A stretch of 64,000 bases of DNA from the NCBI GenBank assembly GCA_012656075.1, contig JAAKBF010000144.1:56552-120551 (forward strand). The letters are read 5' to 3'. Position 1 is the first letter of the stretch. Each line of letters opens with the position of its first letter. The notes beneath the pieces are model-generated. The model saw only the letters and a program-made list of their open reading frames with translations, did not search any database and was not told where the DNA came from. A program made the position numbers and the translations under genes. The stretch is from Phytophthora hibernalis. Taxonomy: Eukaryota; Oomycota; Peronosporomycetes; Peronosporales; Peronosporaceae. This document shows, piece by piece, positions 20,880 through 32,229 of this stretch.

Positions 20880-22716
20880 ACAGCCTACGGGATTAGTACA
20901 GCCCGTAGAGACAGATGAAAAATGAGACTGTACCAGAATGACAGTCATCGATCAACAGACGACCGAACCTCCTGGAGGGCCCGGTTGGATAACGAGAGTG
21001 ACGAATTGAATTGCCTACGGAGTTATGCAGCCCACAGTGTCAGACGAAGATGACTACTGCATTAAAATTGTATATGTGTATGAAGTGAACAATTTCGAGA
21101 TGAACTTGGATTGAATGGGATTACGAAGGCCGAACTACACCTGTGATTGACTACGGGGCTCGGACGGTGTCAGAATAGCTGGGCGAAGGAATAACAAAGC
21201 AGAAAAGCACGCGACCGAGATTTAGATGTCGGCAGTAGAGGCAATATTGGCCAGTACGTCCAAGTTGGATGACGAACCAGAAGTGGATCCGGGGCAGCCG
21301 CAGGCGCGGCAGCTGGAGTCGCTGGACCCTCGGCTTCGCCTTCTTCCTTCTCTCCATCGTCGGCAGGTCCAAGAGGAGCAGCTACCGAAGCTTGATCTAC
21401 CCATGGAGATACGACCGAGGCTTGAGCCAAAGACGGATCCACCATAATTCCAGAAATCACCTCCGCCTCGGTCATACCACGAGGCACGAACAGAGGCACC
21501 GGAGGGTTATATGGCGCGAACGTCGTGTTGAACGGATGGCTGGAAGGTGCGTCCACCCAACAGTTCCGCCAGAGCTGGCGCGAGTCCAGGGTGGCGATCT
21601 TACCAACTCAGTCATCGGACGTCGGAGCCCACTCGATCACCTCGAACGAGTATTGGAGGTAGATGGGCTCCAACAAAAGCTCGGTACTGTGTGACGTGAT
21701 CAGCGGTCTGGCTCTTGTAGAGCTTCACCAATCGGAGGCGACATGAAGACCCAAGGATCACGATTGATGGATCGCGACCCGAGAGCTGCGGCTGTGTCTG
21801 GTTACATCCGGTTGTGTGACATCTGGGCGAGACTTGACTGGTGTACCAGCAATGGGGTACACCCCGACCTGATTCGTCTGTCGCAATCATTCCAATACGC
21901 GATCTGGCGCAATCATTCCAATACGCGATCAGGTGCAATCATTGGGACACGCAATCTGCCAACTCGCGATCTGGGCGATCTGCGGGGTTGATCTGGAGCA
22001 ATCATTTCGGTACGGGTGATTACATGGATTGTGGGTACAATGGAGCTATCGATTCGTTACGGTATCGCAATCTTGGTACATAATATCAGGTTCAAGGTAC
22101 AATGCGCAAACAGGAAGCACGCAAGAGGATATGAAGAGAGCGAGATGGGAGAGACCTTTAGGACCTTTACTTTGGTAATAATAGATTCCGATTGGCCTTG
22201 CAAAACGCAAGTGTTTTCTAGACTACCGTGGAAGGAGGTACATTGGCCTACCCGAAGAAGAACTCACTACGCCAACCAAGAACATGATGCACACCTGGAT
22301 AGCTTGGCCAGGGTAAGCTCGCACATCAATCTCACCACAAGATCCTGCCAAGAGGAGGCGGCAAGCAACGGAAAGGGCTACAACAGCACAAGAAAAGGAT
22401 ACACCCCACGCGATCGGCTTGAATCAAGACTCGATCGCAGCACACCGACGACCGCGTGAAGAATACCCGCGTGACCGTCACCCACTCAGACCCCGGAAGG
22501 AGCAACCAAGCTCCAACCTCCGCCTTGGTCACTACTGAACATCTTCGCGAACACCGGAAGAGCGTAACCCGCCCAGCCGTCGGGTACACAAGGTGACTAC
22601 AAGGTTTCGATCGCGCCAGATCAACGGAGTACCCCTCCGACAGTCGGCAGTCCGGGCGTACCGTGCGCAAGCTTCGACCGCGTCAGCAATTTTCGTGAAG
22701 CAGCTTCGTCACAATC
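20880..22716. other. Non-coding stretch between Gypsy elements II and III (probable LTR/UTR remains)
   Basis: No recognisable gene. The two flanking elements suggest this contains LTR and leader remains, but no LTR pair could be matched by eye. The Pro/Ala-rich minus frame at 21170-21556 is of unknown nature. A 26-bp tandem repeat lies at 21883-21960. Confidence 0.45.
21883..21960. repeat. 26-bp tandem repeat, about three units
   Basis: Two near-identical units beginning GCAATCATTCCAATACGCGA (21883 and 21909) are followed by a diverged third at 21935 (GCAATCATTGGGACACGCAA). Confidence 0.8.
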
Positions 22717-24984
22717 GTGCGCGTGCCTGGATCTTCTGGTGATTCACAGGGATTTCACCGTGAGTCCACCGAAGAAGATGTCAAGATCAAGACGGAACCA
22801 GGGAATGAGTCGTCGACGGAAGATGGATCGCCGTCGACGGCGTTGAAAACGCCAGGATCAACTGATCGCCAGAGTGCTGGGAGGAGCTCTGACGATGCGA
22901 AGGAGGAAGGTTCAGCGATGGACCTAGAAGAAAAGCCTCAAACCCTCCCCAAGTCCCTTCGGGGACCCCGCGGATCACGATGCGAATCGCGATCCGCTGG
23001 ATGAGGATCCGACGGTGAAAACCGAAGGATCTTCATCCACCAAAACGCCTCCATCCTCACGCTCGACATCGAAGAAGCAGAAGTCGAAGGCCTCGCGCAA
23101 GAAACTGAAGGCACCGGAGTCCGAATCCGAAGATCAAGAGAATCCCCAGGTGTGGACGGATGATCTGCTGGAGTCCGCGTTCCACTACAAGAGCCTGTAC
23201 AGACTCATGCACGAGAACCCGGTAATGAAGATCATGCACCCGAAGCCGATTGGAGAACTGCAAGGCCCAGTGAAGGCACCGAGGGACGTATCCAACAAAC
23301 TCGACGCGGTAAAGATCCTGATGCGCATGTTGAAAGAAGCAGGGATCGTTCTTGGCTCTTTCGACGCGATCGACTTGTTCGATTTGGAGTTGTCGGAGAT
23401 CAGGAAGCAACGTTGAACCTCTACGCCAGACTGGCCCACATTGTAGGCAGCGTCGTCCCAGTTCAACAAGAAGAATCGCCATCAACTCGTAGCCGAGCAG
23501 GATCGTCACAGTATGCATCTGCCACATCGGAAGCGGGTTCGGAAACGGACAGCGTGGTCGAGTTGCAACGGATGACGTTGGGGCCGGCGGGTGCCGCCGC
23601 GCTTCAGTCGTGGAAGAGCGACCACGACGGGGTCGATTTCCCCACGACCCCAAACCAACGGCCACATTCGCCATGCCAACCTCCACGATGGCAACAACAA
23701 CTCCCACGTTCACCAGATCAATCCCAGTCCAAGCGGCGCCGGCACCTCTGCAGTCGTTTTTCGACGGCGCCATGGAACGGTTCTTGAAAGATCACACCAG
23801 TAGAGGCAACCCAACCGCCGGCTGCCGCGAAAGTGCCGGAAACCCAAGTTGTGGATATGGAGTCGGTGGGATCCATCCATTCCCACCAGAGCGAGTACGA
23901 CCCGGACGATCTGAGCGTCGGTGTCCCCGTTCGCGCAGCAGTCGCGTCCGCTGACGCCACCGGAACAGGAACGATTGCAGCAAGTCGAATCAGAGTCTTA
24001 GCGATTTCGGACCTGAAGGAATTCTCCGGGAAGGATCAGGACGAGGACCGAGCCAGAAGTTGGTTCAGCAAGCTGAAGTCCGCATTTGTCCGCGATCAGG
24101 GGCCCCGGACAGCGAGAAGGGAATTTGTTTTTGGGTGACTTGCTCACCGGACCTGCACGCAACAGGTATCGACAGCTGAGTCGGACGACTCGCAACGAGT
24201 GGAAGGGCTTGCCCAAGAGTTTTCAGATCCAGTACTGCGGCCATGGTGTGTCCGTCGCGAGACAATATTACCATGCGCGGAAGAGATCGGATGAGTCGAC
24301 GTTGGAATACTTGCACCGCCTGAACGTCGCCGGGTTGCGATCACAGCTCTCGATCAAAGACGGATCAGTCGAAGTCCGCCGCGAACACGTCGACCACTTC
24401 ATTGAAACACTCGACGGTCGCGATCTAGCTGGTCAATTAGCGCTGCTGAGGATCCCGGATGCGGACACGTTGGATGCGACGTTGCGGTCCCGGAAACGTG
24501 TGAAGGCGCGACAGGAGAAGACGGCGTACGGGTCAATCATACCGAAGCCAAAGCCGTCAACGGGCACTGCGCCATCCGCTAACGCTCGCGCCGTCCGTGC
24601 GATCCGTGCGACGGCCGATTCCAGCGACTCAGAACTGGATATAAGCGGATCGGAAAGAGACCAGATCTACACAAGATCAACCTCGCTGCAGCCTCAGACC
24701 AACCCACGCGATCGCCACCGGAACAAGATCAACGCCGCTCCAACCGAAACACGAACGAGTCGTCCGTCCGCGCCGCTGGAAGGAGAAGATCCACCAAAAC
24801 CTTGTTTTCATTGCGGGTCATCAAAGCACACCGATCTTGGTTGCTGGCAGCGTCTGACGTACAAGAAGTGCGGCAAGAGGGTCACCCGACCGATCGCTGC
24901 CTCTTCACCTGCAAGGCCTGCGGCGAGATTCACGGGGCCGGTGAATGCCCGATGGAAGAGTTCCACAACTTGATCCGTGAGTAG
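22717..24984 (+). pseudogene. Gag of Gypsy element III with two zinc knuckles
   Basis: Pieces in successive frames: an acidic Ser/Glu-rich N-terminus (22717-23004), a Lys-rich then helical segment (23015-23416: WTDDLLESAFHYKSLYRLM), a region with SIHSHQSEYDPDDLSVG (23833-24138), and the capsid-like 24086-24973 frame (LTGPARNRYRQLSRTTRNEW, then DESTLEYLHRLNVAGL). The first knuckle is C-F-H-C-G-S-S-K-H-T-D-L-G-C (CX2CX4HX4C). A second, CKACGEIHGAGEC (CX2CX3HX4C), lies in the neighbouring frame at about 24910-24950. At least four one-base shifts interrupt it. Confidence 0.8.
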
Positions 24985-25254
24985 AACACACCGAACAAGC
25001 ACGGTGGCATGCTCCCGCAAGCGGCCGAGAAGATGTTAAACTAGAACGCTCGCCGGATTGGAATCTGGTACCAGGGGTTCTAAAATCTGCATCTGCGTAT
25101 GTCGAAAAACAGTCGAAGTCAGATGTAAGAAAGCTGATTTGGCCGACCGACAATACATGTGATCTTCATGACAAACGTAACATGGCGATCTCCAGCCTCC
25201 ATCAGGTCGACGAATTCGGACGATCGGAGGTGACGATGGCCCTGGACCTCTTGC

Positions 25255-27282
25255 ATGGAGAATCGCGGGGATATTGGAAGTACCACGTGCCGGACAAGAA
25301 GTTCCGGCAGGCGAAAGCGGGGGAACATCAACAACGAAAAAGCCACATTGCTGTTTGACAGCGGCGCCGAGGTGTCAATTTTGGATGCCGCCTTTGCTCG
25401 TAAGGTTGGGTGTTACGTGGACAACAGTCAAGAGTTGGAGTGTGAAGGAGTTGGTAAGAATCCCTACAGAGCGGATGGACGTACCAGAATCAAGATTACG
25501 CTCGCTGGGTCACTGGTGTACCATTTTGATGTCTGGGTTGGCCCGCCGACCGGTGGACAAGACTTGATCTTGGGGATGGATTTCATGGTGCCGACAGGCA
25601 TCCGCCTCGATCTCGCCGATGGATCACTGAGTCTTCCAGACGAGGTGCGAATCCAGTTAGCTGGTCGACGTCCACTCTACAGCGAGAAGGTGTCGCGGAT
25701 CGTGGTGGGAGAATACTGGAACCTTGAAGTTGGAGGATCGATAGAGGTCCGGAGAGGCTTCATCCTGTCGAGCCACCGGAAGTTGTGGGTTACTCGAGGC
25801 GAACGCTGGGTAATAAGCTTGGTGGCCGGACTGGGGAAGACTCGATACCTGAAAATCACGAACATCAGCGATCAGGAGGTAACGTTGCATGATGACACCT
25901 GTGTCGGCATGTGGATCGAAGGAGGACGCGTGCCTCGAACCCCTGGGTTTGTGCTAGTCGGATCGCGACGGTATGCAGAGTGGCAGAACCTGGCGTTCCA
26001 GGCCACCACCGACCGGCAACCTGAAGATGATCAGGATCTGGAACCTGATGGACCAATGGTGGACCGGCCGATGTACGAAACGCCGACGAAAATCTTGAGA
26101 CGTGACTCCAACACAAGGAGGACGGCTGTTGCCCAGATCATGGTACCAACCCCAGTCGAACCCGAACCGAGCGTGGTTACGAAACGGGTGAAGTGGGCAA
26201 ATGAATCAGGCGATCAGGACGCGAAGAATCCTCCGGCAGACAGCGCTGAGGGAGACGACGAAGCGGCTCCGGATCAAAAGGAGACTCAGCCTCAACCTGG
26301 AAAATCATCGATCTCCAAGCCAGAGAACGCCGACGATGAGGAAGTGTGTTATCACGAAGGAGGAGACCTCTTCGCGGAAGATGTGGAGAGGCAGATGGCC
26401 GTCTTGCCGGAGGTGGTGACCGCGACCGACGAAGTCACGATCGAGGATATCCAGGTGGGTGATTACGAAACGAACACCCCCGAAATCGATCGTCTGCGGC
26501 AGATCATCTGGCGACAGCGCCACCTCCTGATTAGAAAAGGAAACGCGCTTTCACCAGCGGCCGTCGGAGCAATCTGCGACATCGATATCGGAGCAGCAGC
26601 TCCCGCTGGGCAGCGCGTCCGACGCGTTGCCCCACAGTTCCGCGAGAAGCTGTCGGATCTGATCAAGAGTCTGCTCTCTGCGAAGATGATCAAGCCATCG
26701 ACTTCGCCATGGGCGTCTCCGATCGTGATCATCATCAAGAAGAACGGTGTTGACATCCGGCTCTGTATCGATTACCGACTAGTAAATGGGCTGACACGTT
26801 TGATGGTGTACCCCATGCCGATGATCAACGATCTCTTGGAAGACTTGGACAAAGTGCTCTGGTATTGCTCCCTCGATACGGCGAGTGGCTTCTGGGTGGT
26901 GTCTATGACCGAACGGGCTCGGAAGATCTCTGCCTTCATCACACCTTTCGGCCTCTTCGAGTGGACGCGTATGCCCTTCGGCCTGAAGAGCGCTCCACAG
27001 ATCTACCAGTGGCTGATCGACAACGCGCTATACGGACACCTCCAAATCAGCGTTGACCAGGATCCCTCGAAGCCGATCGACGTATTCGAGACATGTGAAC
27101 CAGAGCCGAAGCCGTCGGTACTGGGGAGAAGATCGTACATCGACGACATCCTGGTGACGGCGACCACTTGGGATACGATGTGGGAAAGGTCGATAGGCTG
27201 TTGGACGCCTGCGAACGTTGGAATCTGTCGATCAGCGTGGCCAGCAAAAGGTGGGCTATTTGGGCCATCAGGTATCCTCTGA
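25255..27282 (+). CDS. Protease-reverse transcriptase of Gypsy element III, 675 codons open
   Basis: The ATG at 25255 starts the longest open frame in the window. The protease motif LLFDSGAEVSILDAAFA lies near residue 36. A 300-residue acidic linker follows (with TPTKILRRDS). RT begins near residue 470: PWASPIVIIIKKNGVDIRL, CIDYRLVNGLT, PMPMINDLLEDL, YCSLDTASGFW, RMPFGLKSAPQIYQ, and the catalytic S-Y-I-D-D-I. About 30 residues (SVDQDPSKPIDVFETCEPEP) are inserted between the MPFGL block and YIDD. After the catalytic box the frame is lost near 27180, and the thumb continues in the +1 and +2 frames. Confidence 0.88.
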   Translation: MENRGDIGSTTCRTRSSGRRKRGNINNEKATLLFDSGAEVSILDAAFARKVGCYVDNSQELECEGVGKNPYRADGRTRIKITLAGSLVYHFDVWVGPPTGGQDLILGMDFMVPTGIRLDLADGSLSLPDEVRIQLAGRRPLYSEKVSRIVVGEYWNLEVGGSIEVRRGFILSSHRKLWVTRGERWVISLVAGLGKTRYLKITNISDQEVTLHDDTCVGMWIEGGRVPRTPGFVLVGSRRYAEWQNLAFQATTDRQPEDDQDLEPDGPMVDRPMYETPTKILRRDSNTRRTAVAQIMVPTPVEPEPSVVTKRVKWANESGDQDAKNPPADSAEGDDEAAPDQKETQPQPGKSSISKPENADDEEVCYHEGGDLFAEDVERQMAVLPEVVTATDEVTIEDIQVGDYETNTPEIDRLRQIIWRQRHLLIRKGNALSPAAVGAICDIDIGAAAPAGQRVRRVAPQFREKLSDLIKSLLSAKMIKPSTSPWASPIVIIIKKNGVDIRLCIDYRLVNGLTRLMVYPMPMINDLLEDLDKVLWYCSLDTASGFWVVSMTERARKISAFITPFGLFEWTRMPFGLKSAPQIYQWLIDNALYGHLQISVDQDPSKPIDVFETCEPEPKPSVLGRRSYIDDILVTATTWDTMWERSIGCWTPANVGICRSAWPAKGGLFGPSGIL

Positions 27283-27352
27283 AGGTCTGGAAGCCGACCC
27301 GAAAGATCTTGAAACTCTGGGCAACCTCCCGTTTCCGCGGACGCTCCGATAA

Positions 27353-28024
27353 ATGCAATCCTTCTTGGGGAGTTTGAATTATTACAGCCGCTTCATAGAA
27401 GACTTCGCGATTTACGCGGCGGTCTTGTACGAGTTACGAGAAGCAGACTTTTACGAGATGGGACGTCAGGAGAAGAATGACTCCGGTAGACAAAGGGCTG
27501 GGGGCGTGGAGCCGCCAGCAGAGGAGGTCAACCGTTGGACCCGAGCTAAGATTGCGTTCACAATGCTGAAGGCCAAAATCGTTTCCACTCCAATCTTGAA
27601 ACATTTCGATCCTGAGCGTACCCCGGTAATCGTAATCTATGCGAGCCAGTGGGCAATCTCAGCGGCACTCGCGCAGGAGCATGATGGCGTGTACTGGCCA
27701 GTAACGTTCACCAGCCGGACGTCGAAGTCCAACGAGCTCAACTACGGAATCGTCAACGAGGCAGTCTTGGCACTCTTGCGGATGCTGGAAGTGAATTATA
27801 CCCTGCTGACCACCAGGTCGATCGTGGTGCTGTCTCGGCATTCGACCTTGGCCTGGCTGGTCAACTCGACCGGTTTCCAAGGCCGGCTCGGAAACTGGGC
27901 CGCGTTGCTCTCGGAATGGATCCTAGAGATCAAGAAGTGTACGAAAGGGGAAGACGAGATCTTGGGAGTCATCGTGGCAAGCATCACCCCTCGCACGGCA
28001 GTAGATGAAACGTTGATCGCATGA
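27353..28024 (+). CDS. RT thumb and inactive first RNase H of element III
   Basis: The frame starts at MQSFLGSLNYYSRFIEDFA (thumb end) and runs through an RNase H fold: VIVIYASQWAISAAL, then SKSNELNYGIVNEAVLALL, then VVLSRHSTLAWL. The two catalytic Asp positions (normally DAS and TDHS) are Tyr and Arg here, while the Glu is kept. So the fold is preserved but the active site is dead, as in the connection domain of retroviral RT. The function is presumably taken by the second RNase H that follows. Confidence 0.85.
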   Translation: MQSFLGSLNYYSRFIEDFAIYAAVLYELREADFYEMGRQEKNDSGRQRAGGVEPPAEEVNRWTRAKIAFTMLKAKIVSTPILKHFDPERTPVIVIYASQWAISAALAQEHDGVYWPVTFTSRTSKSNELNYGIVNEAVLALLRMLEVNYTLLTTRSIVVLSRHSTLAWLVNSTGFQGRLGNWAALLSEWILEIKKCTKGEDEILGVIVASITPRTAVDETLIA

Positions 28025-28074
28025 AAGAACCTCGACAGACAATCATCATGCCTCCGCCTACAGTGGAAGAAGGA

Positions 28075-28470
28075 GAAAGCCTGTTAGTCGCGAGTTTCGA
28101 TGGATCAAACGCAGTAGCGGAGCGTACGGTGTTATCATTTGGAAGCTGCCGGAATGGACGATCGTGTCAGCCGCATGCACCCGATTTGACTGTGAACGAG
28201 GCCGAATACCGGGGTCTTCTGTTATGTTTCGATCTTCTGTCCGCCATGGACAGGGGCGGATTGTAATCTGTGGAGATTCCAATTTGGTGATCCGACAAAT
28301 GCGAGGCGAGATTGCGTGCAACGCTCCGGGGTTGCAATAGCTGCGGAAGAAGGCGATGGACCAGCTTGGATCGTGGCCGAAGCACGCGTTCCTGCACATG
28401 AAACGAGATTGGAATCAAAGTGGAAACAAGTTAGCTAGCGCCGCCCTTCAACGCGAAGAAGGAACAGTGG
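28075..28470 (+). pseudogene. Second (archaeal-type) RNase H of element III
   Basis: Read over two frames: LLVASFDGSNAV (Asp), DLTVNEAEYRGLLLCFDLL (Glu), then a shift at about 28255 to RIVICGDSNLVIRQMRGEI (Asp), then KHAFLHMKRDWNQSGNKLAS. The last Asp of the family is Asn here. A further stop (TAG, 28338-28340) interrupts the second part. Oomycete Gypsy lineages with such an added RNase H are known; they parallel plant Tat elements. Confidence 0.8.
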
Positions 28471-28479
28471 TTACCTTGG

Positions 28480-29640
28480 AAGAAGATCGCCAAGACTTGA
28501 TCACTCTCAACCGCCTGGGCGAGCTTCTCAAGCCGAGAGATGATAGCAATGTCGCCCGTGAAACCGCAGTAACAAGATCAACGCGACGTCGGAGGGCACC
28601 ACCGAACGCCCTGGAAGAAACAATCGTGCAGCATATACGGGGTGAGCGGATTGTCCAAGCCCAGGATGAGGAGAAGTGGATAGTCGATCTGAAAGCGTAC
28701 CTGAATAGAGACGATGGAGGCCTGACTGTGAAGGAAGCGAAGACGTGTGCCAAGATCGCAGATCATTATGAGCTGGACGAGAGCGGTCTGCTGCTCTACT
28801 GCCCGCCGTCGACGGAGACAGACGAAGATCGGGATGAGGTCGCGAAGCTCGTAGTGCCGGAAACCCTGCAGGAAAACTTCTTACACCATTATCATACGAG
28901 CTTGGAAGGGGGACATCAGGGGATCGGAAGAAAGTACCGTCGGATCAGAGCGCACTTTCACTGGAGAGGCCTGTTCAAGAGTGTCCAACGCTATGTGGGA
29001 GAATGCACGGATTGTGAGACAGGGAAATGACGCCCCTTCGTGAGAGGTGAGTCGCCGGGAAACCTGCAGGCTACGTACCCTTTTCAGATCATCGCGATGG
29101 ATCACATTCCGTCGCTGCCAAGGTCGTTCAAGGGGAATACGGAGTTGCTGATATGGGTCGACCTGTTCTCGGGATATGTGATCGCGAAGGCGAGCGCGTC
29201 GAGGACAGCCCAGACGATCGCAGAGAATTATGAAGAATGTGTGTTCCGTCGGTTTGGAGCCAGTGAAGCTATACGGCACGACAGAGAGCCCGGGTTTATG
29301 TCCGATTTCTTCCGCGCATTCAGCCGGATTGTGGGACAGAAACAGAAAGCTACGATGGCGTATAGACCTCAAGCGAACGGAACGGCCGAAAGGATGGTGC
29401 AGACGCTGACCCGTGCGCTTAAGATGTATGTCGCAGATGTAAATCAACAAGACTGGGATGAGTATGCCGAACGTCTGACGTTCGCGTTGAATACGGCCCA
29501 AGATCGCGTGCGTGTCTACTTGACCCACGGTTGGGACCCACGCTCCACGTTGGAAGCGGCATTACCCCTCGGAAGTACGCGACGTCGCGATCGGGAGCCT
29601 CGACAGTGGAGGTATCACGTGCAGAATCACCATGGGCGCG
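28480..29640 (+). pseudogene. Integrase of Gypsy element III
   Basis: The N-terminal extension (28480-28870) leads to the zinc domain HHYHTSLEGGHQGIGRKYRR with ECTDC (to 29030). After a stop and a short gap, the core (29040-29640) has AMDHIPSLP (first Asp), IRHDREPGFMSDFFRAFS (second Asp) and QANGTAERMVQTL (Glu), all present. The core ends at HGWDPRSTLEAALP. The TGA at 29028-29030 separates the zinc domain from the core. Confidence 0.85.
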
Positions 29641-29841
29641 CAACGCCTCCGTGTGATTTGTATTGTTTTCGTTACTACACTTGTCTCTTGCAGTCGGATA
29701 CTGTGTAGCGGCTGCGGAAAGTCTTGTGATGCAGTGTGGTTGGTGGTATGATGGTTTAGCTCGGTTGACTGTGTTTGTGTTATAGGCCAGTTCCGGTGAT
29801 CAACTCGAAGTTGATGATAGCTTAATATCATTAACGTTAAT

Positions 29842-30166
29842 ACTAAGACATGTATTCTTTGTAATCACTGAATATAATTTTTAGAATGATTTTTAAACGC
29901 ATTTTACTACAAATATTTGAATATCTAAACCGTGGATATTTATACTTGAGAGTGACTAAATCCACAACAAAAGAGCCGGTGTGATGACTTGGTGTTTGTA
30001 AGTGGCCCTGAAAGATGATACCACACCTTTTCTACTACAAATATGAGGAGGGGGTGAAAGCAAAGAGCTCGGCAAGCCGAAACAGCGCCTATGGTTTAAA
30101 AATCCGTGTGCGCAGCACGCGGGCTTAAACCCAGGACCAAGCAGGGTCCCACCTAGCTCGGCTTAG
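29842..30166 (+). repeat. Left arm of a 325-bp, nearly perfect inverted repeat
   Basis: Starts ACTAAGACATGTATTCTTTG and ends GGGTCCCACCTAGCTCGGCTTAG. Its reverse complement is at 48040-48365. By eye the only difference is one T in a run (four here, five in the partner) near 30030. The arm lies just before the Harbinger transposase. Left flank: ...ACGTTAAT. No direct target duplication with the right flank was found. Confidence 0.95.
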
Positions 30167-30205
30167 GGCCGTTCCGAACCGGGATCGCGATCCGAAACTC
30201 GGACT

Positions 30206-31572
30206 GTGATTGGTCAACGCCTCTCCTCTTATTTCCGAATGGGTAACCAGGTGTACCCCCACGCGACCCGAAGCTGGGATCGCGCGCTGGGCGAGATCGC
30301 CAGATTGCACAACTTGATTCAAAACAGGATGCAGATCTTGCCGAGGTGGATGGAGGAAGCGCGCAGAGCTCGGGCTCGCCAGTGTGCTCTGGCCGTAGCT
30401 GTAATTGGTGCACTTGCTGCCGAAGAGCCAGCCGAACCTAGTGAATGCATTTTGCGTCGTCGTTTGGACTGGAACGTGCACAAACAAACCCTTTTGCTGG
30501 AAGGACAATTCAAGCGCTGCTACAGGATGGATGTTCATTCATTTGAGAGTCTTTTACTGATGATCAGGCCTTCTCTAGTCTGAGACGAGATCCAGTCAGC
30601 TCGGCGCACAGGAACAGGTCCAGTCACGCCAGAAAACATGCTCCAAATGACTATCTCGTGGCTCGCCGGCAGTAATTACCACACCACACGTACTATGGGT
30701 GGTAGCTCAGTGTCGGGCTTCTATGACAACGTACACGCTGTAATGGACGCAATCTGTGAATGTCCTGAACTGCGCATTCGTTCTCCGGTGGAGTTACCAG
30801 AACGAATGCTCGAGCTAGCTGACGAGTTTACTAATATCAGCAAGGACGGGATTTTGACAGGTTGTGTGGGGTGTGTTGACGGATGGCTGTGTCACATTCG
30901 CGCTCCGTGCGAGAAAGAAGTGCCAGACGTTGTTGCGTTCTTCTCCGGACACTACCAGATGTATGGACTCAATGTCCAAGCCATTTGCGACGCGTGCTGC
31001 CGCTTCACAGGCTACTGTTTTAATTCTCCACGGAAGGTGGGAGATTCAATTGCCTTCAAGAAGTGGAAGCTCAGCGAAGACATCATGATCCTGCCGTCGG
31101 GGTTTTATATCGTCGGAGACAACGCGTATCCGCTGTCGGACTCACTTCTCGTCCCATTCAACAAGCTGAAAATAAGCATTCTGACTTTAACTTTTACCTC
31201 AGCCAACTGCGCATTCGGATCGAAATGGCGTTTGGGCTGCTGACAAACAAGTGGCAGATTTTTCAGCGCGCGCTGGTTGTGGACTTTGTCAACGTCGGAA
31301 AGGATATCAAGACGTGTATGAAGCTCCATAACTTCTGCATAAGTGAACGACTCAAGCATAAAAATGCCGTGGTGAGCATTGGTGAGGTGTCCGCGGAATA
31401 CCACAAGTTACCCGAGAGCTCCTACCTACCAGCTGACAACTCCGAAGCAAGCGCAGTCTTGCGTCACGATGCGCAAGGACGTATTCTCCGTGAAGTCGTG
31501 GTCGACCACATCAGAACTTTGGTCTCCGGCGACCAAAGCGAGCACGCCGCAACTAAAGGTTCCCGCTCATGA
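30206..31572 (+). pseudogene. PIF/Harbinger-type (DDE_Tnp_4) transposase, one in-frame stop and one frameshift
   Basis: This would cut and paste a Harbinger element. Frame 2 runs from 30206 with one TGA at 30581-30583. It gives RCYRMDVHSFESLLLMIRP, the Asp of GCVGCVDGWLCHI, FFSGHYQMYGLNVQA and the Asp of FYIVGDNAYPLSDSL. A one-base loss near 31165 moves to frame 1, with the Glu in SQLRIRIEMAFGLLTNKW, ending at TAA/TGA near 31572. All three catalytic residues (D, D, E) remain. Upstream, the first 125 residues contain a helical region with RWMEEARRARARQCALAV. It sits immediately inside the 325-bp repeat, suggesting the repeat may be the element's end. Confidence 0.82.
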
Positions 31573-31783
31573 TCTTGAGCTCCAGATCATAAATCTGTGT
31601 CTCTAACGCAATTTTCTTGTCCTGGCAGCCTTGCAGTCCGCGTCCAATATCAGCTGCATCAACCCCAGCCACGAGACACTGGCGGCGCTTTTCCAACAGC
31701 TCCTGCATGACCGTCGTGTTGCGCGTCAGCATATCGGACAGCGTGGATAATTTCTGGGCCCTTTGGCATACTTTCGCGAGCAC
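31553..31783 (-). pseudogene. Coiled-coil C-terminal fragment, possibly the Harbinger partner protein
   Basis: The minus frame reads LSDMLTRNTTVMQELLEKRR, then KIALETQIYDLELKIMSGN, a helical, Leu-rich tail. Harbinger elements usually encode a second Myb-like DNA-binding protein; the tail-to-tail location fits its C-terminus, but no Myb domain is seen. Weak call. Confidence 0.3.
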
Positions 31784-32128
31784 GTTTTGTCAGAACTTTT
31801 CGTGATAATCTTAAATCGAATCGTAAGGCGCGGCAAATTGTTGAGTCAGAGCAGCAATATCGTGTCGAAAATTTCTCTTTGAGCGCCTCTCGTTGTTCTT
31901 GAAAATAGAAACACGGGTGTAATTGCACATATACGCGAACAAAGTGTTGCACATCAAGTGGCCACTTTGACGACCGTTCAGTAGCCAAATTGTTCTTGAC
32001 GTTTCCCGTCGTCTTGAAAAGTAGGTACCAACGACAAATCCTAGGGGTAGAAACTCCAAGTAACTCAGACACAGCAGTAATTTCAATCTTATACGCGTAT
32101 CATACCATCTTGCTTGATAATGAGCCAA
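31784..32128 (-). pseudogene. Tc1/IS630-like transposase N-terminal fragment
   Basis: The minus reading VSELLGVSTPRICRWYLLFK is a helix-turn-helix, followed by SKWPLDVQHFVRVYVQLHPC, SDSTICRALRFDLRLSRKVL and TKRARES. This is the DNA-binding N-terminal half of an oomycete Tc1-like transposase; the DDE half is missing. It is truncated at its downstream end, where it meets the coiled-coil fragment. Confidence 0.65.
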
Positions 32129-32229
32129 GTCACTGGTTCAGTCGGATCCACAGGACCAGCAGCATTATGAGAATTTCAAACACCAGTCGGAACCAGTGTC
32201 GGCACATAGTCTATTTAGAACACATACGT

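Larger units (their letters stand above)
22717..29640 (+). mobile_element. Ty3/Gypsy III with dual RNase H, frameshifted
   Basis: Gag with zinc knuckles (22.7-25.0 kb), protease and RT in a 675-codon frame (25.25-27.28 kb), degenerate RNase H (27.35-28.02 kb), second RNase H (28.07-28.47 kb) and integrase (28.5-29.6 kb). The order is complete up to the integrase core, and the element then stops near 29.64 kb without a chromodomain. It is a sister of element II (shared linker and integrase motifs). Neither LTR could be defined by eye. Confidence 0.88.

Noticed and set aside
21170..21556. Pro/Ala-rich minus-strand protein of 128 residues
   Set aside because: It lies in retroelement remains, with composition bias explaining the open frame; no homologue recognised.
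29842..30166. Classical Harbinger TIR with TTA/TAA target duplication
   Set aside because: The flanks are TAA on the left and TTA on the right, which are inverted and not direct copies, so a duplication cannot be claimed.
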